A stretch of 64,000 bases of DNA, taken from the NCBI GenBank assembly GCA_037176725.1, contig JAZBRS010000076.1, positions 118,439,001-118,503,000 on the forward strand, given 5' to 3'. The translations under genes were made by a program, and so were the position numbers. The notes under the pieces were generated by a model. The model saw nothing but the letters and a program-made list of their open reading frames with translations. It did not search any database and had not been told where the DNA came from. The stretch is from Posidonia oceanica. Lineage: Eukaryota > Streptophyta > Magnoliopsida > Alismatales > Posidoniaceae. The first letter of the stretch is position 1, and every line of letters begins with the position of its first letter. Shown piece after piece: positions 21,925 through 31,656 of the stretch.

Positions 21925-23071
21925 CCAGAAGCCGCCGTTACCTTGCAGAGCCTCTCTTTTCTTCTACTCCATCCCATGCATTCATCCGCTTTCATGCATT
22001 CTCAACCTTACATGCTTTATTAGAAAAAAAAGAAGAAGAGAGAAATCATGCATTACAATCATAGCTCGATGATGAAATCGGAAGTGCTTGCCTGTTGTGA
22101 AAGGAGTCTACTCTACCTCACCTAACACTACCTAGATGTCCTAACCAGTGAGGGAGCCACCACTCAGTGAGAACAGGCGAAATGCCCAAACCTCCTAGAA
22201 CTTACACCTCCAAAGGGAGATAAAATGCTAGGGTATGAGCGAGAGTATGAGCTAAAAAAGAATACATGTCTAAGCATGGGCATAAAAGAAAAGAAAGAAA
22301 ATAGAAGGCGAAGATAGAAGTTTCCCCAAGAGATAGAGGTGTGTAGTGTAACCCCCTCCCTCCTGCTTACCTTGGAGAGGAGTCGAAGTTTGCACCTCGG
22401 AAATCTACAAATCCCACAGGTCCTAGCCACCCTCGTCTAGCAAGCAGCTCCCCAGCCTCAAACCAGGTGCCCATTACCTCTAAGCCAAGGATAGGGGAAA
22501 CTTGCACGCCTATGTGGGAGCAAAAGAAACATGAAAAAATGAAAAGAGTAGATGTAGGTCCTTGAGAGTTTGGCATGGAGCCTGTCCTCACCACACCACC
22601 ATCTAAACACAAAATCATCATCCATTCCAGAGTGCCACCAACAAGTTGGGAGTCTGAGTAGAGTCTAGTGAGTTAGGGACCACTCTCTTCCTCTACAGCA
22701 GGCACTGAGCACTCCATATGCTAAGGGCAATACATATCAATCATAAACCATGCATATATCTACACCATCAATCATTCCTTTTTCTCTATCCTTCCGCTCT
22801 ACAAGACTCAGCTCGGCACTGAGACAGTACTTCTACCGAGCACAGGTTGACCTCCATCAAATCACGCTAGTCCAGAGCTCCTACCAGCTCTTTCTTGTAC
22901 AACTTCGCCCTGAGCAGGCGAAACCCCTTGGCTTGAATGTGCTTGGTTTCTGTGATTTGAATGCTAGTTGTTAACATATTGAACTGCTTTACTAGCTTTG
23001 AAATCTGCTTCCTTGACAGCCACTGATTATGTGCCTGTATATGATCTGATGAACCACAACCTTGGTTGCAG
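21925..23071. other. Spacer between integrase and extra ORF in element B
   Basis: No coding sequence. It aligns with the reverse complement of 32905-34378 in element C, including the segment around GGGAGATAAAATGCTAGGG. It ends in TTGGTTGCAG, a good splice acceptor directly before the extra ORF, so it may be the intron or leader of that gene. Confidence 0.5.
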
Positions 23072-24089
23072 GTACTTCAAAACGTTGCACCAGTTGCCTG
23101 CATTTTCTCTCTTGTGCAATGGGTTTCCCCACTTTGGTGACCCCAACACATTGCTCTGAGACTCTTCAAGAGTGGATCGGCAGGCTCACCGAGGGTGACC
23201 ATGAGAGGTTGTGCTTGTAGGGCATATCGTCTAAGCTTCTGAAGGCTGCTGATGTAGAAGTGAGCCGACATCTCCTGTGCGCTGCTGCAAGGTTCTGGAA
23301 GCCAACACACCATGTCTTCTGCTTCAGCAGAATGGAGTTAACACCCATGCTAGAGGAAGTACGCTGAATCTGCGACTTCTCTAAGGTCATGGGATCATTT
23401 GTGTTCATGAGGCGTGATGGCTATGTCGCAGTCTTGAGCCAGCTGACTGGACTCTCCACGGTGGATTGCAAGAAGAGACTGATCTGCTCTGATGGGCCCA
23501 CTCCCATGCTCCACCTAGGATACTTTGATAAAGCTGCTGAGAAGCGTGCCGAGATGGCTGGGCATCTGGGGATGGACCTTCTGCGCCCACAGAGATCGGC
23601 CTTTGAATTTTACTGTCGTAGCAGTCATGCCCGGACCATTCAGAGTGCCCGCGAGGAATATGAGAAGCTAGAAAAGCTAACAGATGACGCGGTAACCTAG
23701 CGTATCATCTCCTCCGCGGCTGAGCCGTTCACTATCTTCTTCAGCACTTGCGACATGCGACTAGTTGTGCTGCCAAGATTCACCGGGGGTGTGGAGTATC
23801 ACCCTATTCGGGTCATGCGACAGTTCGGCTTCTAGCAGGGCACCTTTGTAGACAACACGGTGCCTAGGCTTCTTCAAACCTATCATCTTAATTCAACTGC
23901 TGCTACAACAGAACTTGCCAACCTGATGCACCATGGAGTGAGTCAACGGACATCGCGGCTGCAAAGGGCTCAGAGTGCACTCCTGAGTATGTGACTGAGG
24001 TGCAGGGACTCTGGCCCATCAACGAGATCACACCTGGCGCACCTCTATTACCTAATTCCAGGAGATCAAAGAAAGCCCAAACCAGTTAG
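23072..24089 (+). pseudogene. Extra ORF of element B (same family as 31657-32904), broken
   Basis: The product resembles the intact 400-residue ORF of element C: HCSETLQEW, KLLKAADVEVSRHLLCAAARF, ELTPMLEEVR, VFMRRDGYVAVLSQLTGLS and EYVTEVQGLWPINEI. B has a one-base surplus before the ATG region, several stops (for example TAG for Trp near 23218 and at 23698) and a shorter middle part. Its position after integrase and before the 3' LTR is that of extra ORFs in Tat elements. Unknown function; see the C copy. Confidence 0.7.
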
Positions 24090-24280
24090 GGCATTTGCGC
24101 AGTTGCATGTTCTGACAGACATTGCGGCAGCAAAGGGCTCAGGGTGCACCCCTGAGTATGTGACCGAGGTGCAGGGACTTTGGCCCATCAATGAGATCCC
24201 ACCTGGTGCACCTCTATTCCTTGATTCCAGGAGGTCAAAGAAAGCCCGAACTAGTTAGGATGTTAGCGCAGTTGCTTGTT
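23949..24280 (+). repeat. 169-bp tandem duplication of the end of the extra ORF in element B
   Basis: Copy 1 starts at 23949 and copy 2 at 24118, each with GACAT(C/T)GCGGC, then GGGCTCAG, GTGCAGGGACT and a stop after AAGAAAGCCC. Copy 1 ends in TAG at 24087-24089, copy 2 at 24257-24259. The copies differ at scattered sites, so the duplication is not recent. Confidence 0.75.
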
Positions 24281-24705
24281 CGATTTTAAGTCATGTTGTA
24301 TCTTGTTTGGCTTGCTATAGGCATGTAACCAGAACTTAATCAATGCAAAGATGTTTTGTGTCATCTGCTTGTGTTTCAAGTTAGCTTTATGCATATATGT
24401 TCTTGCCAATCATGCCTTGGGCCTCTAGCCAGGTTTGCTGCCAGAATGATGCATGGGGCTCATTGAGTAGTTCACAAAGTTAGTAGCAGCGACCAGGATT
24501 CTCAGCACAACGAAGTTACAAGAAAGCCCCAGCATTCTATCCAGATGCCAGAATCTCTACACACCAACGCCATCAAATCTAGCAAGGCCGCCAGCACCTT
24601 CACCTGGATCTTCATCCGAGCTGGTATCCCTAACTACTCGTCTGGCAAATATGACAGTTTTGTCCGCATTCTCTGTTTTTTCGATGCCAATGGCACTTCG
24701 GCTGT

Positions 24706-24733
24706 CCCCTGGTATCATTCCTGATACCACGGG
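24706..24733. repeat. Stem-loop in the 3' region of element B
   Basis: CCCCTGGTATCA, four bases, then TGATACCACGGG. It has one mismatch in a 12-bp stem. The equivalent site in element C (31165-31192) is perfect. Confidence 0.7.
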
Positions 24734-24819
24734 CATCTTCTTGTGCTGACCTTTGGTATCACCCCCTTTTTCTTTTGGTCGGTAAGCCCGTGTACTTACA
24801 GGCTAGCCTCTTTTCCATT

Positions 24820-25775
24820 ACATGACTCTCTGGAGTCCCGCGTGCTTGCTTCCTTGGGCGAGGGTGAGCCTTTCCTCTTTGTGTGACTCTCCAGAGTCCC
24901 ACGTGCTTGCTTCCTCGGGCGAGGGCGAGCCTTTCTTCTTTGCATGACTCTCCGGAGTCCCGCGTGCTTGCTTCCTCAAGCGAGGGCGAGCTTTTCTTCT
25001 TTGCGTGACTCTCCGGAGTCCCATCTGCTTGCTTCCTTGAGCGAGGACAAGACTTTTCCTTCGCGCGACTCCACTACGGGCAGACGGAGTCCCGTTTGCG
25101 TGCTTCCTTGGGCGAGGACAAGCCTTTTCCTTTGCGCGACTCCGCTCTAGGCAGACGGAGTCCCATTTGCTTGCTTCCTCGGGCGAGGACAAGCCTTTTC
25201 CTTTGCGCGACTTTGCTCTAGGCAGACGGAGTCCCGTTTGCTTGCTTCCTCGGGTGAGTACAAACCTTTTCCTTTGTGCAACTCTGCTCTGGGCAAACAG
25301 AGTCCCGTTTGCTTGCTTCCTCAGGCGAGGACAAGCCTGCTTGCTTCCTTGGGTGAGGACAAGCCTGCTTGCTTCCTCAGGCGAGGACAAGCCTTTTCCT
25401 TTGCGCGACTCCGCTCTGGTCAGACAAAGTCCCATTTGCTTGCTTCCTCGAGCGAGGACAAGCCTTTTCCTTTGCGCGACTCCACTCTGGGCAGACGGAG
25501 TCCCATTTGCTTGCTTCCTCGAGCAAGGACATGCCTTTTCCTTTGCACAACTCCACTCCAAGCGGACGGAGTCTCGTTTCCTTGCTTCCTTGGGCGAGGA
25601 CAAGCTTGCTTGCTTTCTCGGGCAAGGACAAGCCTTTTCCTTTGCATGACTCCACTCCGGGCAGACGGAGTCCCGTTTGGTACTTATCGCTTTTTCCTTT
25701 CTTTTGCGGCAGATGAGTCCTGAACTCATTACTTTTCTCCCTCCTTTGTGGTCGATAGGTCTGAAACCTATCATC
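24820..25775 (+). repeat. Tandem hairpin-rich array in the 3' region of element B
   Basis: Units of about 70 bp repeat the phrase CTTGCTTCCTCGGGCGAGG, ACAAGCCTTTTCCTTTGCGC and GACTCC...GGAGTC. Two inverted repeats are kept: CCTCG-GG-CGAGG, and GACTCCG-N11-CGGAGTC (25 bp). Smaller stems follow at about 25711-25775 (ATGAGT/ACTCAT and GATAGGT/ACCTATC). Long open frames occur on both strands here only because the repeat lacks stops. Confidence 0.8.
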
Positions 25776-25785
25776 TATCATTATG

Positions 25786-25790
25786 CCCCT
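25786..25790. repeat. Target-site duplication, left of element C
   Basis: CCCCT directly before the LTR start TGTAGTAATCC. The same five bases follow the right LTR at 47716-47720. Confidence 0.85.
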
Positions 25791-28700
25791 TGTAGTAATC
25801 CTGAATTTTGATCGTCCATGCACGATACCAAAGTTTGCGTGCACAATCAAAATAGGCTCACTATATGCGACTGGCTCAAAGGGAAGAAACTCGACTCAGA
25901 AACGCTGGCAAAAGAAAAGAAAAGAAATGATAAGGCAAAATCGGAGTCGCCACCAGGTCTATTGAATTGGAAGACAGGGAAAACTGGGGGTAAAGCATGA
26001 AAAGACATGCAGAATCGGATGCAAAGAAGGGGCAAAAGGGATGCAACGCTAAGCTAAGATATGCTATGCTATGCTATGCTATGACTCATGCCTAGGATAA
26101 AGGAAAGGTTGATGCAAGCCAAGAGAAAGGGCAAGGACTCCTATTACGCACGGGAAAGGTGTTAGGCACCCCCGATAAGTCCGAGAGTCGGTCTTTCTTA
26201 GGCAATCTCGCGATAATGTAGGGAAATGCTAGCCTGATGCCTAAATGCAATGAATGTCTACTGCTATGCATGGGAAATAAACGTGCTATCTATGTACTCA
26301 GCAACGCTGCTAGTCTGAACTGGGCAGACCCTGATTCGTGAGAACTCCTAGGCAGTAAGCAACATAGCCCTAGATGTAGATGCAGGCGATAAAACAAAAC
26401 TGCAGGGAAAACCAAGCAATGCAAACGACTTGCAAGCGATAAAGCAAAGTGGGTACGGAAAACGATGTGAAACACGAGAAACAATGCAAGGCACAGAAAA
26501 TGATGCAAAAGAGGTGCGGAAAACTATGCAGTGGAGCGGGAAACGATGCAAAACGTGGAAAACGGGGCAAAGCATGGAAAACGAGGCAAAGCGGGGTGCA
26601 AAACCAAAACTAAAGGGGTGGGCAACATGCATAGGGGTTGCAGCAAGCCAAAGAAGCAATATAATGCGGAAAACGACGAGCGAAGCAAAATCGGCATTTT
26701 AAAATGACTATCAGCCATCTGCAAGCATTGGACGCTGGAAACACCAATGTCCAACGTTGGACGCTAGCATTGCTGGCGTCCAACACCTGCTGGAGGCAAA
26801 CAGCATGCAATTTTTGAAAAGCAGTGCAATCTAGCTACATGGATGCAATACAGATGCAAAAATGCAACTAAATGGGTGCATGACATGCAAGACTAACCTA
26901 ACAGAAGATTAGAAGATGAATCAGAGCAAGGAGCAAGCCAGGATCAGAGATCAAAGCAAGCAGGTTGTTGGACGCCCCTAAGCATGGCGTCCAACGTTAG
27001 ACGCTAGAGGGACAGGCGTCTAACACAGACCAGAAGATAGAGAGATGAGGAAGCATACAAAAGGCAAATAGAAAATGGGAGCATGCATTTGGGCTACTGG
27101 ATATGAACATGGGGCAGACATGCAAGCATGGGATCACACAAAAAAGCCAAAACTTACCAGCTGCAGCACGTGCCAGGCCAAAGGCACAACTAGAACGTTG
27201 GACGCAAGCTAGGCCGGCGTCCAATGTTGGACGCCTGCACCAACAGCGTTCAACGCTCTGGGAGGCACAACACACAAAAAACATGTATAAAATAACAAAT
27301 AATTTAATGAAGGATAAAGAGCAGTTGAAAAGGAAGCTATACATGCATATAAACGCAGAAGACATGCAAGCAAGGAGATCAGAACATCATGCAAGCTAAC
27401 AGAAGCCAAACAGATGGACTACGGTGTTAGACGCTGGAGGCAGCAGCGTCCAACGTTGGACGCTGAAGCCCTTGGCGTCCAACAACAGCAGGATGCATAC
27501 TCACCTGTGCTAAAGGGGTAGCTCAGCTCTAACCCCACCTATATGCATGCAAACACAATAAAGACATGCCAGAGCAAAATAATCATCCACAACAAGCATT
27601 TAACTCAGAGGACAACTAAAAAAGGAAACATGCATAGGGATGAAAGATTAAAACTTTGCAAAAAGGAGTAAGCAACTTAAAAAGATCCTAGCAAACCTAA
27701 GCATGGTTGCCATAGGGGCCAGGCATCTCTAAGCAAGCATGGATCAAAAGTAAATATCAAAAATAGGCATAGTGTAAGCATGGCAGCAAGTTATAGCTAA
27801 CAGGTGTGTTGGATGCTAGGTGAACTAGCGTCCAACGTTGGACGTGGCTCACCCTGGCGTCCAACGCAGGCAGATGACAGACTAATATCAGAGCATGCAA
27901 AGATGATTCAAGCAAGCATGGAACAAGCAAATAGGCATGGCATAGCATCAGAGGACATTTAAGGAAGCATGGCATGGATTCGCAAAGGAACCAACAATAA
28001 CGAACCATGAAGAGCAACAGAGCAAGAGCAAGGCCAAACAAGGTGTTGGACGCCGGCCTATGCTGCGTCCAACGTTGGACGCACCAGCTGGTGCGTCCAA
28101 CACACTAAACTCCCTTTTGGCCACAAATCATGGCCAAAAGGGTTCAAAAAAATGTAAGAATGCATGGGAATGTGCTAATAGGCATGCAAGAGCTACGAGG
28201 ATAGAAGGCTTACCGTTTGACGGCCTGGAACAGCGGTTCCACCTCGCTTGCCGGCGTTGCCGATGTAGCGGCAGGAGCTACTCCAGTGAGGTCGCATGAG
28301 CTGCTGGAGGCACTAGAGAGGTTGGCAACAGGTCGAGGACGGAGAGGGGAGATCGCTCTTGCTCTCAGAGGTGGCGAATTTCTTCTGGACTTCGTGTGGT
28401 GAGTGGTGCAATGGCATGAAGTTGCGGTTTTGTTGCAATGGCATGGGTTCAAGTGCTGGAGGTCAGAATTTGCTAGCCGAATTCTGGCAATTGCAAGTGG
28501 TGGCAGGTGCATGTGAGTGTTGGGAAGCCACGAGGATTGTCAGGGGAGGGCATGGGTGCTGTCAGAAGGCCAACGAGGTCAGGGCGGTGGCAGGTGCGGG
28601 CGGCGGAAGTCAGCTGCTGGCAGTGAGGGCTTAGAGAGCGGTTTAGGTGCTGATGAGGAAGGGATGAGCAGTTACTTGGGCTTGGAAGGTAGTGGATGGC

Positions 28701-29095
28701 GTGGAGTGGAAGAAGGGATGGGTAGTAAGTGCGGGGAGGCGATGGAGTGGACGGGCGGTGAGCCGAAGGGGGCAGAGCAACCGCTGCTGCAACCGAGTCG
28801 TTGGACGCCGGAGCAAGGGGCGTCCAACGTTGGATGCTAGCACAGGGCGCGTCCAACGTTGGACGCTGCCTATTCCAACGTCCAACACACCCAGTTGGCC
28901 AAAGCTGTAAATGGGCTTGGGCTTGGGCCTCGAAATGTTTTAAAAGTTGCAAAGAGGCGTGGGGTAAGGCTTTTAAGGTTTGGGCAAGGTTTTGGGCTAG
29001 AAAAATGGGTTCGGAAAATGGATGCCATTTCAGAATCCACACGAGCCTCGAAAGAAAACAACCAACCTCCAGGCTATCAGAATGGGGTGTCTACA
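25791..29095 (-). repeat. 3' LTR of element C (3305 bp)
   Basis: It begins TGTAGTAATCC and ends GGGGTGTCTACA on the plus strand. It matches 44395-47715 closely along its length. It contains seven sites of GTTGGACGC cassettes and a TATGC pentamer run (about 26060-26085). Frames on either strand are not supported as genes. Confidence 0.92.
26727..28886. repeat. GTTGGACGC-N11-GCGTCCAAC cassettes in the left LTR of element C (7 sites, 15 units)
   Basis: Sites are 26727-26784, 26967-27024, 27197-27254, 27426-27483, 27808-27865, 28045-28101 and 28800-28886. Each is two directly abutting 29-bp units, except the last, which has three (87 bp), and 28074-28101, which is 28 bp. Junctions give the 18-bp palindrome GCGTCCAACGTTGGACGC. 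Arms are conserved with few changes; the 11-base centres differ from site to site. Confidence 0.92.
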
Positions 29096-29108
29096 GATGC
29101 CCCTCCCT
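29096..29108 (-). promoter_or_regulatory. Polypurine tract of element C
   Basis: The minus strand reads AGGGAGGGGCATC directly before the 3' LTR start TGTAGACACC. It is nearly the same as in element A. Confidence 0.75.
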
Positions 29109-29569
29109 GAGTGAGGTCAAGCATAGCGAGACCGCTACTCAGGGTAGACAAGACACCCTACGCCGGTAGGAACGCAAATCACTGTTGGCGCGAGTCATTC
29201 GCCTGGCAGATGCACCGGAAAACAAGACTCAGAGCCACAATGCCTATGTAGATGCAAATGCAGATGCTGATGCAATGCGTGCTAATGCAAATGCAATGCA
29301 TGCTTACGTAGCTATTTACCATGCAATGCTGTTAGTATAAGAATGCGATGCTGATGCAGAAGGAATGCAAAGAAAGCTGCAATGCAATGCGTGAGTTCAG
29401 GGATTAGTCCAATCTCACAAAAGAAATGCCTGACAAGACTGACAGGCTTGGTATCCGAGCAGTTAGGGCTGCTAGCCCAATAAGCAAAACGGGGCAAACA
29501 ATTGGACGGCTGTCGACCGAGCAGTTAGGGCTGCCAACCCACAGGGGAAATAGAAGCAGCTTGTCCTCA
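29109..29569. other. Non-coding 3' end of element C
   Basis: It contains ATGC-rich simple repeats (GATGCAAATGCAATGC-like, about 29220-29340) and two copies of a motif whose reverse complement contains CCCTAACTGCTCGG. That motif recurs in the 3' regions of B and D. Confidence 0.5.
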
Positions 29570-31140
29570 CACGAGGAAGCAAGCAAGAAAGAGAAAGGGG
29601 GCAGGCAAGCGTGGGCATCGTCCGCACAGAGCGAAGCCACGCAAGGGCTGATCCTCGCACGAGGTTACAGAGCGGGACTCCGAGCATACGGGGTCCGAGA
29701 AGAGCTTGTCTTCGCTCGAGGAAGCAAGCAAGAAAAGAAAGGGGATAGGCAAGCGTGGGCATCGTCCGCACGGAGCGAGGCCACGCAAGGGCTGATCCTC
29801 GCACGAGGATACAGGGCAGGACTCCGAGTATACAGGGTCCGAGAAGAGCTTGTCCTCGCCTAAGGAAGCAAGCAAGAAAAGAAAGGGGATAGGCAAGCGT
29901 GGGCATCGTCCGCACAGAGTGAGGCCATGTAAGGGCTGATCCTTGCACGAGGATACAGGACAGGACTCCGAGCATACGGGGTCCGAGAAGAGCTTGTCCT
30001 CGCCCGAGGAAGCAAGCACGGTCTCCGTGCAGACGGAGACGGCAAAGGCTTGTCCTCGCCCGAGGAAGAAAGCAGGGGATTCCGCGCGGACAGAATCCGA
30101 AGGGGGGGCTTGTCCTCGCCCGAGGAAGCAAGCAGCAGTCTGATCCTCACCCGAGGGGACAGACAGGGGACTTCGTCCGCACGGAGCGAAGTCACCCGGG
30201 GGGCTCGTCCCCGACCAGGGAAACAAGCGGGAGGGAAAGAAGAAAGAGGCTTATCCTCGCCTGAGGAAGCAAGCAGGCAGGACCCTGTCCGCACTGAGGG
30301 AAGCCACGCAGAAAAAGAAAAAAGGCCTATCCTCGCCCGAGGAAGCAAGCAAGAAAGGGAAAAAGACTTATCCTCGCTTGAGGACAAGCAGGAAAGGAAA
30401 AAGGGAGGGCAAGCGTGGGCATCGTCCGCACGGAGCGAAGCCACGCAAGGGCTGATCCTCGCACGAGGATACAGGACAAGACTCCGAGCATACGGGGTCC
30501 GAGAAGAGCTTGTCCTTGCCTGAGGAAGCAAGTAGGGCGTGCATACGCTTATCTTCGGTCGAGGAGTAAGCGGGCCTGATCCTCGCCCGAGGAAATAGGG
30601 AAACTCCATCTGCACGGAGCTGTGCAAGGCTTGTCCTCGCCCGAGGAAGCAAGCGGGTCTGATCCTTGCACAAGGAAATAGACAGGGGCTCTATCCCTAC
30701 AAAGCCAAGCAAGGCTTGTCCTCGCTCGAGGAAGCAAGCAAAAAAGGAAAAGGGCTTGTCCTCGCCCGAGGAAACAAGCAGGAGGGACAGAAGAAAGAAG
30801 CATGTCCTCACCCGAGGAAGCAAGCAAGCGGGACTCCGTCCACATGGAGAGGAGTCATGCGAAACGAAAAGAGGCTTGTCCTCACCCGAGGAAGCAAGCA
30901 AGAAAGGAAAAAATCCTATCCTCATCCGAGGACAAGCAGGAAAACAAAGGAGGCGGGCAAGCGTAGGCATCGTCTGCACGGAGCGAAGCCACACAAGGGC
31001 TGATACTCGCACGAGGATACAGGGCAAGACTCTGAGCATACAGGGTCCGAGAAGAGCTTGTCCTCGCCCGAGGAAGCAAGCAAGAAAAGAAAAAGGCTTG
31101 TCCTCGCCTAAGGAAACAAGCAGGAAAAGAAAGAAAGTGA
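29570..31140 (-). repeat. Tandem hairpin-rich array in the 3' region of element C
   Basis: About 146-bp units repeat at the left (29577, 29725 and 29870 region), then shorter variable units. Recurrent parts are GCTTGTCCTCGCCCGAGG, GATCCTCGCACGAGGAT (stem ATCCTCG/CGAGGAT) and GACTCCG...CGGAGTC-like stems with changed arms, such as GACTTCG-N11-CGAAGTC at 30171-30195. It is the counterpart of the array in element B. Long frames on both strands are by-products. Confidence 0.8.
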
Positions 31141-31164
31141 TACCAGAGAGCAGCTAAAAAGATA

Positions 31165-31192
31165 CCCCTGGTATCAGGGATGATACCAGGGG
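31165..31192. repeat. Perfect 12-bp stem-loop in the 3' region of element C
   Basis: CCCCTGGTATCA, loop GGGA, TGATACCAGGGG. The same structure with one mismatch is found in element B at 24706-24733, although the surrounding sequence has diverged. Confidence 0.8.
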
Positions 31193-31656
31193 ACAGTTGG
31201 AGCACCCCTAGTATCAAAAGCAAGGAAAATGCAGACAAAACTAACGCATTTGCCAAGCGAGCAGTTGGGGATGCCAGTCCAGAGCGATCTGGGCAAAGGC
31301 GGCTACGGCGACGCACGGGTCTACAGAGGTTCTTGTGTGCATGTTGACTGTAGGGGAGCTTTGCTGCAACTCTCTTGCTGAGGCTGCAGGTTGCATGATG
31401 CTTGCTGTGGGAACTGTTCTAGATTTCTTGCGGAGCTACTTTAGGCTGCTTGCATGGGTCAACGCTTTGGGGTGCTTGATGCAAGTCCTGTAACATCCTG
31501 GCAGGAAGAGATATGCAACAGGCAAGGCATGCAACACAAACAAATGGCGTGAAACATCTTTGTATTGAGTGAATCTCTGGTTACATGCCTCTGGCAAGCC
31601 AAAAAGATACAGCATGATTCAAGAAAAGCTATACAAGCAAACAACTGCGTAGATGC

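Larger units (their letters stand above)
19129..25790 (+). mobile_element. Element B, middle part: Tat-lineage retrotransposon, plus strand, interrupted by A and C
   Basis: The segment opens inside RT at the codons after the FSSY block and runs RT, RNase H, aRNH, integrase, extra ORF and repeat-rich 3' region, all on the plus strand. Its order and sequence mirror element C, which is the opposite orientation. The 5' part lies left of the window beyond A. The 3' region continues at 47721 after C. Many stops show that it is the oldest layer. Confidence 0.85.

Noticed and set aside
24818..25774. Long open frames on both strands (up to 318 codons) over the B array
   Set aside because: They arise from a tandem repeat without stops; the product is a low-complexity repeat on either strand, and C's matching array has different frames.
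26727..28886. CRISPR-like array suggested by a 29-bp conserved unit
   Set aside because: Units abut without spacers, the variable part is inside the palindrome, there are no cas genes, and the context is a plant retrotransposon.
26290..28888. Cys/Phe/Leu-rich and other frames inside C's LTR, repeated in the right LTR
   Set aside because: They are duplicated only because the LTR is duplicated. ATGC-rich composition gives the hydrophobic frames; no domain is seen.
29426..31316. Overlapping open frames of 145-255 codons on both strands in the C array
   Set aside because: Same cause: repeat units lacking stops. No family motif and no conservation with B's frames.
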